A stretch of DNA of 64,000 nt from Conoideocrella luteorostrata (lineage: Eukaryota > Ascomycota > Sordariomycetes > Hypocreales > Clavicipitaceae). Made by a program: the position numbers and the translations under genes. Positions 53,988-64,000 of the stretch are shown here, one piece after another; the stretch's first letter is position 1; each line of letters begins with the position of its first letter. The stretch is taken from the NCBI GenBank assembly GCA_032433595.1, contig JASWJB010000161.1:30476-94475 (forward strand). The letters run 5' to 3'. A model generated the notes under the pieces. It ran no database searches. It was not told where the DNA came from and was given only the letters and a program-made list of their open reading frames with translations.

Positions 53988-54166
53988 CGTATATACATCA
54001 ATCAAGGCTGCTTCGTTCCGTGTTGTTTATCAACCCAATCTTTTTTCTCACCGTGAAAGAAGCAGTCCAATATCTTCATCTTGGTCACGTTGCTAGCGTT
54101 CTGTTCTCTGTATTTCAGCCCACTAGATACTTTATAACCTCTGTTTCGACATCTTCAACTTTCACC

Positions 54167-54225
54167 ATGACCCAGCACCAACTCCCTTGCGGTTCTGTAC
54201 GGCATGTCAAGCGGCAGCAGCAACG

Positions 54226-54269
<44 letters not shown>

Positions 54270-54397
54270 GGCAATACCAGGAACAGCCGCAACAGCAACC
54301 ACAGCAGCAATCCCAGGAAAAGCCGCAACAGCAACCACAGCAACAACAGCCTAATGAACGGCAACGGGAACACGAACCGCAGCAGCAACAACAACAG

Positions 54398-54429
<32 letters not shown>

Positions 54430-54852
54430 GCAGCAACAACAACAACAACAACAACAGCAGCAACAACATCAATACCAGCAGCTGCCACAACCCTATCCAC
54501 ACCCGCCAGTCAGAAAAACGCTCCAGGTCCCTGTCATGAGGCTCTACGGGGACACCCTCTGCATACAAACGGAGGTTGTGCTTCTCCTTTGGAACGTGGA
54601 GAGACTTGTAAGATCGGAACTCCTCACCCTTCCGCCCCTCAGTCTACAAGAAAAGCGCAACCGCTGATAAGTTTGGATTAATAGCAATACCAACAGCTTC
54701 ACTATCAAACAATACATGAGGTGTACAAACAAGGCGTCTTGTTGCAGCGCTTCGTGCAAGCGACGGGAGTGCAGATTGCCAACTGTGAGATGTGCCAGAA
54801 CAAAAGTATTGTCCCAAACATTGCTGCGTTGGTAAAGACTGAGGCATGTTAG
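54167..54852 (+). CDS. glutamine-rich protein, two exons
   Basis: Exon 1 (54167-54607) starts MTQHQLPCGSVRHVKRQ in a strong context. It encodes about 95 residues of near-continuous Gln (mixed CAG/CAA) broken by short Pro/Arg/Glu islands, then PYPHPPVRKTLQVPVMRLYG and a hydrophobic VVLLLWNVERL. A 77-nt intron (GTAAGA…TTAATAG; an alternative acceptor at 54696 also keeps frame) leads to exon 2 (54685-54852): HYQTIHEVYKQGVLLQRFVQ, CEMCQNKS, then IAALVKTEAC and a stop. Total 202 residues. The phase-0 splice and the non-repetitive C-terminal part argue for a real gene. The family is unknown. The Gln domain suggests a transcription-related or prion-like assembly role (inference). Leucine- and Ser/Asn-rich frames in this stretch are by-products. 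Confidence 0.55.
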
Positions 54853-57800
54853 GGCGGCTGGTCGGATTTGTTCACGCACGGCTGTATTGTCTCCTCTGTA
54901 CTGCAAGATATATCCAGAGGGGGCATGTGCTGAGTTACTGGGAATGGGTTACGGTGCAAGTTCTCCGGGATGAATTTGAGCTATCAATAATATTCGTATT
55001 TTTTCGCTCTAACCTGCGGGGCATAATATTGATTGTCGATGCCTGTCGGCCTTTCCCTATTCCTAAACATGATCTAAGTGACATGCCATGTGTTAGTGAT
55101 AAGAACCTGGCTTAGATGCTGACCTCAAGAGGAGGTCCTGTCATTGCATTATCTCCGTCAACCCATCCTGTTTTAGTGGCTGTGGCTCGTAGGCCTCAAG
55201 CTCAACGCTCTTCGGTCCCTCTCTTGACGTTTCACGAACGTAATGAACATGTATTAATTTACTCTACAGTAGATTTAATGCCAACACCGAAATGAGACGA
55301 CATTCTTTCCCAGAGTTTCTTCTCATTCAGGCCTTCTACACTAGACCAAGTACACTGCGATAATTTTGAGGTTTTGCTTCAGGCCCATGGGATACAGCAG
55401 CAGCCATGACTTGGCAAACGTTGTGAGGTTGAAATACATCCTACCGATCCTCTAGCTCTCCAAGTGACAGGAACTTGGCTTGCCAGCTCACTGTGTCAAC
55501 GAAATTGTGTTGATGAAGGCAGGCGTGACAAGACCAATGCTGAGGAATCCTTTGGTGCGTGGTGCGTGGTGCAGATTCTACTTACCATATGCAGTGAAAC
55601 TGAACCCTAAAACAGGCGGGGGACTCGATAGTTTCTAAACTTAACCAAAGCGGAATCGAGCCTACGATTCATAGTGCTGGGGGATCTGCTGAGATCTGTG
55701 GAGTGAAGAAAGGGTCACCCGGTCAAGGCTGTTGAAAAGCCCAAAAGACTTTCCCGCATACGAGAGCCACAAGGGAGAAGGGACACGCAGTATCATCGTA
55801 GAAGGGATTGTGTAGGCTAGGCAAGCGTTGGCATAACGGTTTGGAGGGGGGCAACCGGCGTGGCTCATCGGGACTGCGATGCAGAAGAGCAGAGGGACAG
55901 AGGGGCACAAGTAGGTGCTGCTATTGCGATCCCTGCGATAAACCTCTGAGGTTAAGATAATCTCTGTCCTTGTCGTAAATGTAGAGCCAGTTATGGCTGC
56001 ATTGAATCTGACAAGTGACCAAACGACAGCCCCATCCTTCTATTGGATGAGTCGATAGGTGATTGTCAGAAAGACCGAGAGTATTCCGCTCGGCTGCTTG
56101 CCTGTGTGGTCGGTCGTAAAGTGCGTGCGAGTAGGTAAACTGGAAATCTGTCTCGTATAGTATCGATATATTATTTCATATAATGCTGCCTGCGCATATC
56201 ATACCGGGAATGCCAGCGATAGTTGCGACAAGTACGAATCATGTCCTCCATCAATCATGTGAAGAATCCATGGACTCGGCGTCCTTCCACATACCAAGCC
56301 TGTATTCCCCAGGCAAAATCTACTGGCGAATTTCCCATACAGCGCGACAACTGCAGAATCTCGCCTCTCAGACCTGCAAAGTTGCCTGCACAAAAGGATA
56401 CCAATACGCAACTTAACGCTACCCACGTTCATTACGCGCCTCCAAAAAATTAAGGTCCCATCACTCCATCCGCGGAGATGTCGACGCCGCAGCATCCCCC
56501 TCTGCTGCATATTCGCAACCTTTGACGGTTGTCGTTAGTCCCCAGCATGGAGGACAAGTTTCAGTACAGCGCCGTGCATCGAGCCAGGTTTTAAGGTTAC
56601 GTTAGCTCAATCAGAACTCAAATTTTCGTCACTCCTTAGTATACGCCTTGTAACGATCCGTAACTGCGAATGCTTACCGATGCAAAGGCCACCCCCGTCT
56701 TGTCGAATGGTGCATTAGACTGCGCCTCATGACTACTAAGCAACCAGGAGCACCATGTAGAGATGGATACTTTGACCCAATAGCGGCCAATTTGACTTTT
56801 TGACTGGAGTATAATCATTAAAGTACAAACGGCCGCCAAGACAGACAGAGTATGAACGGAACTTCGTATTCCACGCGTACGCTCCAATATCGGCCATCGT
56901 TACATGAGCTCCACGTTCCCATCTCCACTCTAGCGTGTGCTCCATTGTATGTACTTCAACTCGGAATTCGCAGAATATTCCGCAAGGGATGGCCGATTTC
57001 CATCAACAATGGCGAAATGGGGGTTCTGTACGACAGAAAAGCGGAAGTCAGTTTGCCCCCCATCTTACGCTAGAGCTTGTTGTATCCCGGTAAACTCTGC
57101 ACAGGCACACGGTCCGCGCAGATCTCATACCCTGCCATCGTGAGCCCGGTGTTTAGTTGCCTCGTGCAGACGACCAGCTATTGAAATGGACGGCTATATT
57201 TCAGGGGCAAACCTGATTAAGAAAGGGCCTCACTCAAGAACAGAGGGACGCAAAAGGACAGAAGCGAAATCGGATGGTGCTTCACGGGTATGTATGTATA
57301 TTTGCGAAAGGCCGCTACGGAGATTTATCAGTTGGGTTCAGCCCTTGTTAGCGTAGCACCTGTCATGTATTCTCCCATGACTGGTCTCGTCCTCCGTCTT
57401 GACAAGTACACAGGCTGACAGGTTGCAGGCCAACCTTGTGGTCGTGGACCCGCGACTCAGGTTGTTAGGCAACTGGAAGGGCCGCAATCCGCTTGTCGGG
57501 ACAGGCATTCCCCGGCATTGATTGCCATGCGTGCCATGGTCCTCATTCCCTGGTCAGTGAGCCAAGCCCGATCCAATGTCCCGTGGTGCCGATGTTACCA
57601 TGCCGCTGCCACTCTCGGTCATGAAACTGTTCAACTAAAGGGGCTCGCTGGCGTGGAGATGACGATAAACATGAAGCACTCGGTAAGTGGTTTTACTGAC
57701 GCCCGTAATAATGTAGTTACTCCGAATGACAATACACCCACTGCCCACTTTGCCGCCTGCTGGGGGAGATTATCGGTCTTGTGTTCGGCGGCAATCCAGT

Positions 57801-60800
57801 ACGGCATGCAGTCAAAAATATCAGTGTTCACGACACTAGTTACTTTTGGACCCCCACTATAGGTGCATTTCGGATCAGCACAAGGGTCTGGGGTCGAAAC
57901 CACTCTGCTGTTAATATTTCATGGTTGCAAGAGTGCATCCCTACTGGGTGCATTAACGGTCGGTCTTGTGGATCCTCCACCGTTCCTAAGAGCGAGTACT
58001 CCGTACGGAGAGTACTTCGTTATGATTGCACACCCGACTACGGAGTAGCTTGAACCCAGCAATGCATTCCAACCAATGCAGAATGCTTCGCATGCTTTTT
58101 GATAGGCTCTTTTAGTCCTTTTAAGTTGAGAAAATGACAGTGTCGATGCGACGCAGCAAGCATTCCGCCACCCGAAGCGTTCTTGCTCAAAATTGGACAC
58201 TCCGTAAATTGGAGTTTGTCCCTGCTGCCATTTCGAAAGACCTGACTCACGCATCCATGAACGGGTACCCTGTGAGGACGACCGACAGACGCGTGTAATT
58301 GATTGCCACAATTGCGAAGGGCTGCATTTTCTCTGCTCCTTTCGAGTGTGGGGGGGGTTTTGCTCCGTTGTTTCTCAATACAAGCAAGCAGCCATGGGAA
58401 TACAGACTATTAAAATCCAGCGGCGTCTGAGCGCATGATGAAATCCGTCCTCGGCTAACGTTTGGAATCACAATAACGGCCTCTCTTTGAGGTCTGTGTG
58501 GTCCAAAGGCGGAGGGGGAAGAGAACCCGAAACCCGGTAACTAGCTCTTGCAGAGCATGACACACAACGGCTTCAGAGCCAGGTGAGACAGGCGCTGCCC
58601 GCCATTTCCCGGTGAAGCAGGAGTTTCTGAGCGTGGACCAGAACCTGCAGCCTGCATTTGGCTCTCTCCAACCCTTTCCCACCGTCGTTCGAGGATTGCC
58701 GGGCGATCATCACATGCGGCGCAGGCAGCCGGACCAAGCAAAGGAGAAGTACGGATCCGTACGGCGTAGTTCACGACACGGTGAGACGATGGGAGAAAGA
58801 AGAGCGGGCCTCTGGAGCCTACCCGCCTGCCTGCCTTCCTGAGATGATCGTCAAAAGGTGTAACTGGATCGATAACTGGGATGCGGTAAGGAGAACACTG
58901 CCTAGATACTCCGTACTTACTGTACGGCTATTGCAGAGCAAGGCGTGGTTCGGAGAACAACAATGTCATAATCAGAAGCTCATGCTATGATGCCTAGCTG
59001 CTTAGCACGGAGATTTGACGTCCGTACCGTAGGCAAGCTTATTGATTGTTGACGCCACAACTAGTATCTTAGGGCAGGCGTCGAAACGTGGAAGCCAAAA
59101 AGAAGCGAGATTGAGCATGGACCTGCGGAGTAATTACTGCAGCTAACAAGCATGCGGGTGGGGGTGCCCTTCTCTTGCCCTTCTCTGGTGCAGAATGCGT
59201 GCAGAACACGTGCAACATACCAGAACTGGCTGGTGCACCCGTACTCCGTACTCCGGTACAATACCACACAATGCAGCCAAGACTGGTCAGCCTTTCGAGG
59301 TGATAGTCGTCTTGGCATGCCTGAATGGAAACGCCAATGTCGCTAGCAAATGCGAATGCGCAGGCCGGCAGCGTCCTGCCAAAAGGAGAGCAAACGCAAG
59401 ACTGAGTGCGGAGCTCCAACGCGACAGCTGAATTGGGCCGCGCTGGCGATGAGGCGTGCGCCAGTTATGCAGGCGGCGTCCTCGATGATGATGATGGTGA
59501 AGCTGGTCGTTGTTAATATTAAGGACGGATCCTGCGACGCAACCACCGATGCCGGCGCAAAGCGCTGAATGGGCAAGGGCAACGACCGTCTTGCACAATG
59601 GAGCAACGAAGGCGCAAGTCTCGGGAGAAGAGGGAAAGAGAGGGAGCGATTGGACGGCTGTTTGTTATCCATCCTGCTGCCTCATACACGACGAGATGCC
59701 GAGATCTTGATAGTACTAATTGTTGTACGGAGTACACTCTGAGACATGGGGCTTGACAATCATTCAACTAGTAGTACGGAGCAGTGGTTAGATGCAGCAT
59801 CACCCGCAGAGCGGGAGACCGCCTATCATCTCCAGCTGCGGCTGTCTGTCCCGCTGCCCGCAAAGCTCCAATCGCTCCAGGTCCCAATCAATAATCAATC
59901 GTCCCCCTGCGGGCAGGTCCAGTTCAGACGTGTTCCAGACAGCGGGCGGTGCTGATCATATCGTCTAACCAGACTCCGTCGTACGGAGTATACTGGAACG
60001 AATCATGGGCTGCCCTGGACCCCAGATGCGGGCTCTGGTCTCCGGACGGGCATGGCAATCAATTGTGGCATGTTGACGATTGCAAGGTTGTTCGCCTACA
60101 CACGCTGTCGATACGGAGTACATGACGGCGCTCTCGGACCACCATCCCTGTTGAACGCCAGCCCGATGATGTTTTGGGACGAGACCCGAAGCGGGAGAGC
60201 TCTGGTGTGCGCAGCAATAGAAGCCATTTTGCCCCCGCCACCTTTTGATTACTCCGGCAGTCCGTGTGGCTCACGAATGATTGCAGCACCAGCCCCAAGC
60301 AGAGCTGTTCGAACTGTTCCTGGTAGCTATCAAGCACGCCAAACAAAAACAAATGGGCCAAACTAGACCTAAGCCAGGTCTGCCTACTCCGTATGGAGTA
60401 CAGTTCCAACGTTGCTTGCGCTCGACCCACAGCTCTGGACCACTCGGGATTGGGGCGGGCTCTGGATGCCAGCCCGGCCCAGTTTGACATCGATGGCTGC
60501 GTGTAGCGAGCACAGCCAAAGTAGCATTGACCAGTCCGGCTTGGGAATGGTAGGCTGTTGGGGAGTTTCTCTATCGCGTCTTGAATTACGCTCTCTAGCC
60601 ATGGTGTTTGTAGCTAGTGGAACCAGAAGCTCGGAAGGCTCTGACTGGCCTGGATTGCCTCGCTCGGCGGAGACAGGGCTAGAGCTCCATAATTGACATC
60701 GGATCAGTTATTGGTGATCCATAGCGGGAACATCGCTACCATCTCCCATTTCATTCTCATATTATAGATACCCTGACTCGCCTCCTCTTCACCTCTTTAA

Positions 60801-60891
60801 GACTGGCATAGCCTCTTGCTGCCTTCTTCAACATTCCAACATACGCCCCTTTCCAGCATCAGATATCGATCACAACGGATGCGTCGTGATC
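54853..60891. other. gene-poor stretch rich in TACTCCGTA/TACGGAGTA motifs
   Basis: No gene is supported despite about 6 kb; every frame is short, overlaps others, and lacks linked exons or family motifs. The palindrome-related motif TACTCCGTACGGAGTA occurs whole or in part many times, for example near 57998, 58036, 58910, 59240, 59735, 59981, 60112 and 60385. Confidence 0.5.
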
Positions 60892-63095
60892 ATGGTGTAT
60901 GGTGGTAAACCCTCGCGGGGCTGCCAAATGTGCAGAGTCCGCAGAATCAAAGTATGTCGGTTTTGTTACATTTGCCACCCTCTCCCCTCTCCATTGAACT
61001 CGGGAAATCTTCCGGCACCGAGCAGAAAGTTGTGCTCGAGAAAGGTACGCTGCTAACTGGAACACGTCAACGTAGTGTGATGAGACGAGGCCCACTTGCA
61101 AGCAATGTGCCAAGGTCCGACGAGAATGTCCTGGATACAAAGACGCCAGTCAATCACCTCCATACACGGGGAACACAAGCAAAAATTCGCGAGAACAAGC
61201 TAGGGTTCGGCAATCTGGAAGCAAAACCCTGGCCCCGAAGGTCGCGGATAACGAACCGGACTTGTCGGGACATCGGAACTCACTACCATCACACACAGCC
61301 AGTGACGATGACATCAAAGGTCATCCTCCGTTTTCCCTTGACGAACTCGCATCATGTCACTTTATTTCTCACTACGTCTTGATTCCGCGGCAAGGTTTAG
61401 CCACCAACCGAGGATTTTTCGAGTTTGTTCTTCCTTTACTAAATCCGAAACAAGCCTCTCCCCATTTCTTGTACGCCTTTAAGGCTTGCTCTCTGGCTTC
61501 CCTCAATAATCGTGTTGGGACCGGAAATGACTTCGATAAGGAGGCGTTGGGGTACTACACCAAAGCGCTTGCCGCCACCTTTACCGCTCTCAAAGACCCT
61601 GTTTTGACCAAGGGTGATGATACACTGGCTGCCATTCTTCTGCTCAGCCTCTTCGAGAATATCACCGCCAAGACGCTTGGCATGCTGGCCTGGAGCTCAC
61701 ATATTGAGGGAGCCATTGAACTTGTCAAGGCGCGAGGTAGGGAGCAGCTAAAATCCAAGACAGGGTTGGATCTCTTCATCGCTGTTCGCACCCAAATGGT
61801 GAGTTGACTTGTTGGGATATTCACTCCCTCTTTTTCTATGCCCAACTTGCGCTCATGCAATTGGATTTTTAGATTATTCATTCTCTCAGCACCGGCAAAG
61901 CACCAGCACTGGATGTGGACTGGTGGGTAGATGATCCAGTCAGCAATGCGTATAACATGGAGTTCCAGCAACTTAGCAGTCGGGTTGGAGAGCTGAAGCA
62001 CGAGGTCAATGGCCTTCTGGTAACCGTAACTCGCTCGCCAGAGAACACGAAGCTTATGAAGGACACGATTTATACTTGTAAATCTCTCGATAAAGAGATC
62101 AAGGAATGGTTGAAAGAACTCCCAGATCATTTTCATTGGACGACGGTGTCGTGGGAACCGTACAATCCGAAGTGCGATTATTCCAAAGCAGAAGTCTTCC
62201 CTGGACGAATTGACACATACGCGGACCTTTGGATCGTCAACTTCTGGAATGTCATGCGCTGTATGCGTATCGTATTAGCGTCCCTAATTGTACGCCTCAC
62301 TGCGTGGGTCAACTTCCCTGCCGATTATCGAACGACCGCGGAATACGCGTCGACTGCACGGACTGTCGTCGAGGCCATCACCGATATTATTGCCTCTGTG
62401 CCATATCAGATGGGGCTTTTCGATAAACGCAAAGACCTGCGCCACGTGGCAACGCACTCTGTGTTCGGCTGTGGAGAAGACAGCTCTGAGAAAGGCCTAG
62501 CAGGGTACTTTTTGCTGTGGCCATTGACATGTATTCAAGGGCAAGACTATCTCACCGACTCACAAAGAACATGGGTGAAAGGCCGCTTAAAGGCCATTGG
62601 AAACGCTTTGGGTGTACGATACGGCAACATGCTTTCACAGGTATGCACCCCCGGCCTGCCATTAACCCACGTCTCCCTGCAATTCGGGAATCCATGACGG
62701 ATCAAACGAATGCACTTTTTGACACTAACGCCTTTTCGCAGCTTAATGTCCGAGTACCATCCATGCTAATCCTTCGGGATCGGCTGAAGAACAGCCCCCA
62801 CAACCTGCCGGCTGACGTCGCCGCCTTGTTGGCCGGAAAAGGCCCTGGCGGCACGGCACCACCAATTCCTGGGATGCCAATGGCTGGCGGCGCCGTGCCA
62901 TCAGGCGTGCCGAGCATGTCTATGCCTGGGATGTCCATGCCTGGCATGACGGGAATGTCTGCAGAAGCGTTGCAAAAACAAGACGCTATTCACAGGAAAG
63001 TTCTGCAGCGTCAGACAGAAGAACTCATGACGAATGCGGTGGACAAGTCGAGTACGGTTGATAACTGGACGGTGAAGCGGTGGTTGCAGTTGTAA
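60892..63095 (+). CDS. Zn2Cys6 transcription factor
   Basis: Four exons (60892-60951, 61076-61798, 61873-62640, 62742-63095) join in phase 0 to 634 residues. The binuclear cluster spans residues 11-38 with spacing CX2CX6CX6CX2CX6C: Cys 11 and 14 end exon 1, and CDETRPT…CPGYKD opens exon 2. A Ser/Lys-rich linker follows. Then a long helical middle region (FSLDELASCHFISHYVLIPR, LNPKQASPHFLYAFKACSLA, DDTLAAILLLSLFE) resembles the Fungal_trans_2-type (PF11951) regulatory domain. The C-terminus has an unusual Pro-Gly-Met repeat (PGMPMAGG, PSMSMPGMSMPGMTGMS). The protein should act in the nucleus binding CGG-containing sites (family knowledge). The target pathway is not apparent from the neighbours. 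The frame is intact. Confidence 0.9.
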
Positions 63096-63157
63096 AATGC
63101 AGAAATTGGGCGAAATGGGGAACTTGTGGACGCTGGATTTTGGATTGCGGTACTGTG

Positions 63158-63763
63158 ATGAAAGCAAATGATGTGATACGGCTTGGGCAACGGCGCTGGG
63201 TGTACGGAGTACAGAGTAATGGATACGGAAATCAATTGGGAGACCTGTTTAAAGATCAAGGCCATGAAGGCAATTCGTTAGCAGAAACTGGATTTATCGG
63301 TAATAAAGCTAGTTTTTCTGGCGATACATGCTACACGCTGGAATTGCAAGGAGATGGGTTGCACTGTAGGCCTACACCCGACAATACGTATGGAGACTTC
63401 TGGCTTCAATCTTTATATCAGAGGGGGAATACTACCCAAAAAATAGTTCATAAATGGGCAGATGGCCTTCCTTGCCTTGGCATCGGGGCGCAAATGCGAC
63501 AAAACGCAAATGCATCCGCCGCCGTGACCTCTGTACCTGGTCAGTCATTGCGTTTGGAAACATGCATCCGAATACGATGGAAGTACCTGTCATTTTTGGC
63601 CATACTGCTAGGACTAGAATTGATGTTTTTTGCTGCACTTGTCATTGCCGACTACCGTAATCCATGGAATGGCAACTGGAAATCATCGTCACTGGCACTA
63701 CTTTTCCAGAATCTAGGGTTGCCTGAGCCCCAAGACGAGGAAGACGTGACTTCCGATTCCTAA
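63158..63763 (+). pseudogene. C-terminal remnant of a fungal membrane protein (DUF3176-like)
   Basis: The frame runs from about 63080 (overlapping the end of the transcription factor) to 63763. The first ATG is at 63158. Residues near the start derive partly from a TGTACGGAGTACA palindrome. A single strong membrane helix (YLSFLAILLGLELMFFAALV) near the end is followed by NWKSSSLALLF and an acidic tail. That 'helix, then W-K-S-S-x-L-A-L-L-F' ending is typical of the C-terminus of large fungal DUF3176-type membrane proteins (from memory). The N-terminal part of such a protein is missing, and the upstream DNA is occupied by another gene. I interpret it as a 5'-truncated copy, though a short expressed gene cannot be excluded. 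Confidence 0.5.
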
Positions 63764-64000
63764 CAAGCTCTTTAAGCATCTGCAAAGGATTTGAGAGTTT
63801 CGTTGGCACAAGTAGGAGAACGGTGGCAATTAATCAAAGGTGAACCTGCACAAAGCTGCGAATAGCGTCTATATGCGAGTATGCTGGGGCTGCTAATGCC
63901 TCCTGCTGGAAGGTCAATCCAGCCGTCAGATGTGACAGGCCGGTAGCAACGTCTCTTCCATCGCGCGGCCAGGCCCCAACAAACTTTTTTTTTTTTTTTT
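63764..64000. other. window end, nothing assigned
   Basis: No gene is seen. The window ends in a run of T. Confidence 0.5.

Noticed and set aside
54155..54568. Poly-Leu frame (minus) and poly-Ser/Asn frame (plus) over the Gln-rich gene
   Set aside because: Shadow frames of the CAG/CAA tract; only the Gln frame joins to exon 2 in phase.

Overview
This window looks like a chromosomal segment of a filamentous ascomycete. The supported genes carry short introns (about 50-170 nt) with GTRNGT-like donors and CTRAC-like branch points. The families found are typical of Pezizomycotina: a Zn2Cys6 factor, a DUF3632-type protein, F-box-like proteins opening with a CX2C motif, a small secreted RNase-fold protein, and MFS and MDR genes. 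Strong repeat-induced point mutation (RIP) signatures fit the same group. A hypocrealean fungus is my guess, not something the sequence proves. Coding density is low and there are many relics, so this reads as an accessory or repeat-rich region.

Layout. 1-13.5 kb is gene-poor: a Ser/Pro-rich hypothetical gene (minus, 1953-2935), an F-box-like gene carrying one in-frame TAG (minus, 5859-7823) and a tentative two-exon gene (minus, 9815-10520). 13.5-21.3 kb is one F-box/LPxEIR-type gene split by a 7,048-bp Ty3/gypsy LTR retrotransposon. The element has 276-bp LTRs and a TCTTC target duplication and is heavily RIPed. Its Gag zinc knuckle, reverse transcriptase and integrase can still be read on the minus strand. 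21.3-29.9 kb holds microsatellites, a perfect 21-bp hairpin, gene relics and an intact BTB/POZ gene (26306-27177). 29.9-36.7 kb is the most conventional part: a DUF3632-like gene, a small secreted RNase N1/T1-fold protein, a mitochondrial PanE/ApbA-like protein, a PDCD5 homologue and COQ4.

37.97-43.70 kb is a mosaic block bounded by imperfect inverted repeats. It holds scrambled copies of two protein modules I do not recognise, a caspase-like relic, a minisatellite and an ORF broken only by RIP-type nonsense transitions. I consider this the most novel part. 44.4-49.8 kb has an MFS transporter with an apparent one-base frameshift and a five-exon zinc-free MDR oxidoreductase. 49.8-60.9 kb is nearly empty except for a glutamine-rich two-exon gene (54167-54852). 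60.9-63.8 kb has a complete four-exon Zn2Cys6 regulator followed at once by the C-terminal remnant of a membrane protein.

The genes do not form an obvious pathway. PDCD5 and COQ4 converge tail to tail (stops about 230 bp apart) and look like core housekeeping genes. The MFS and MDR genes are co-directional and could be a residue of a small detoxification or metabolite locus. The clearest shared theme is genome defence and decay: RIP on the LTR element, RIP-like stops in the mosaic block, and several truncated or split genes.
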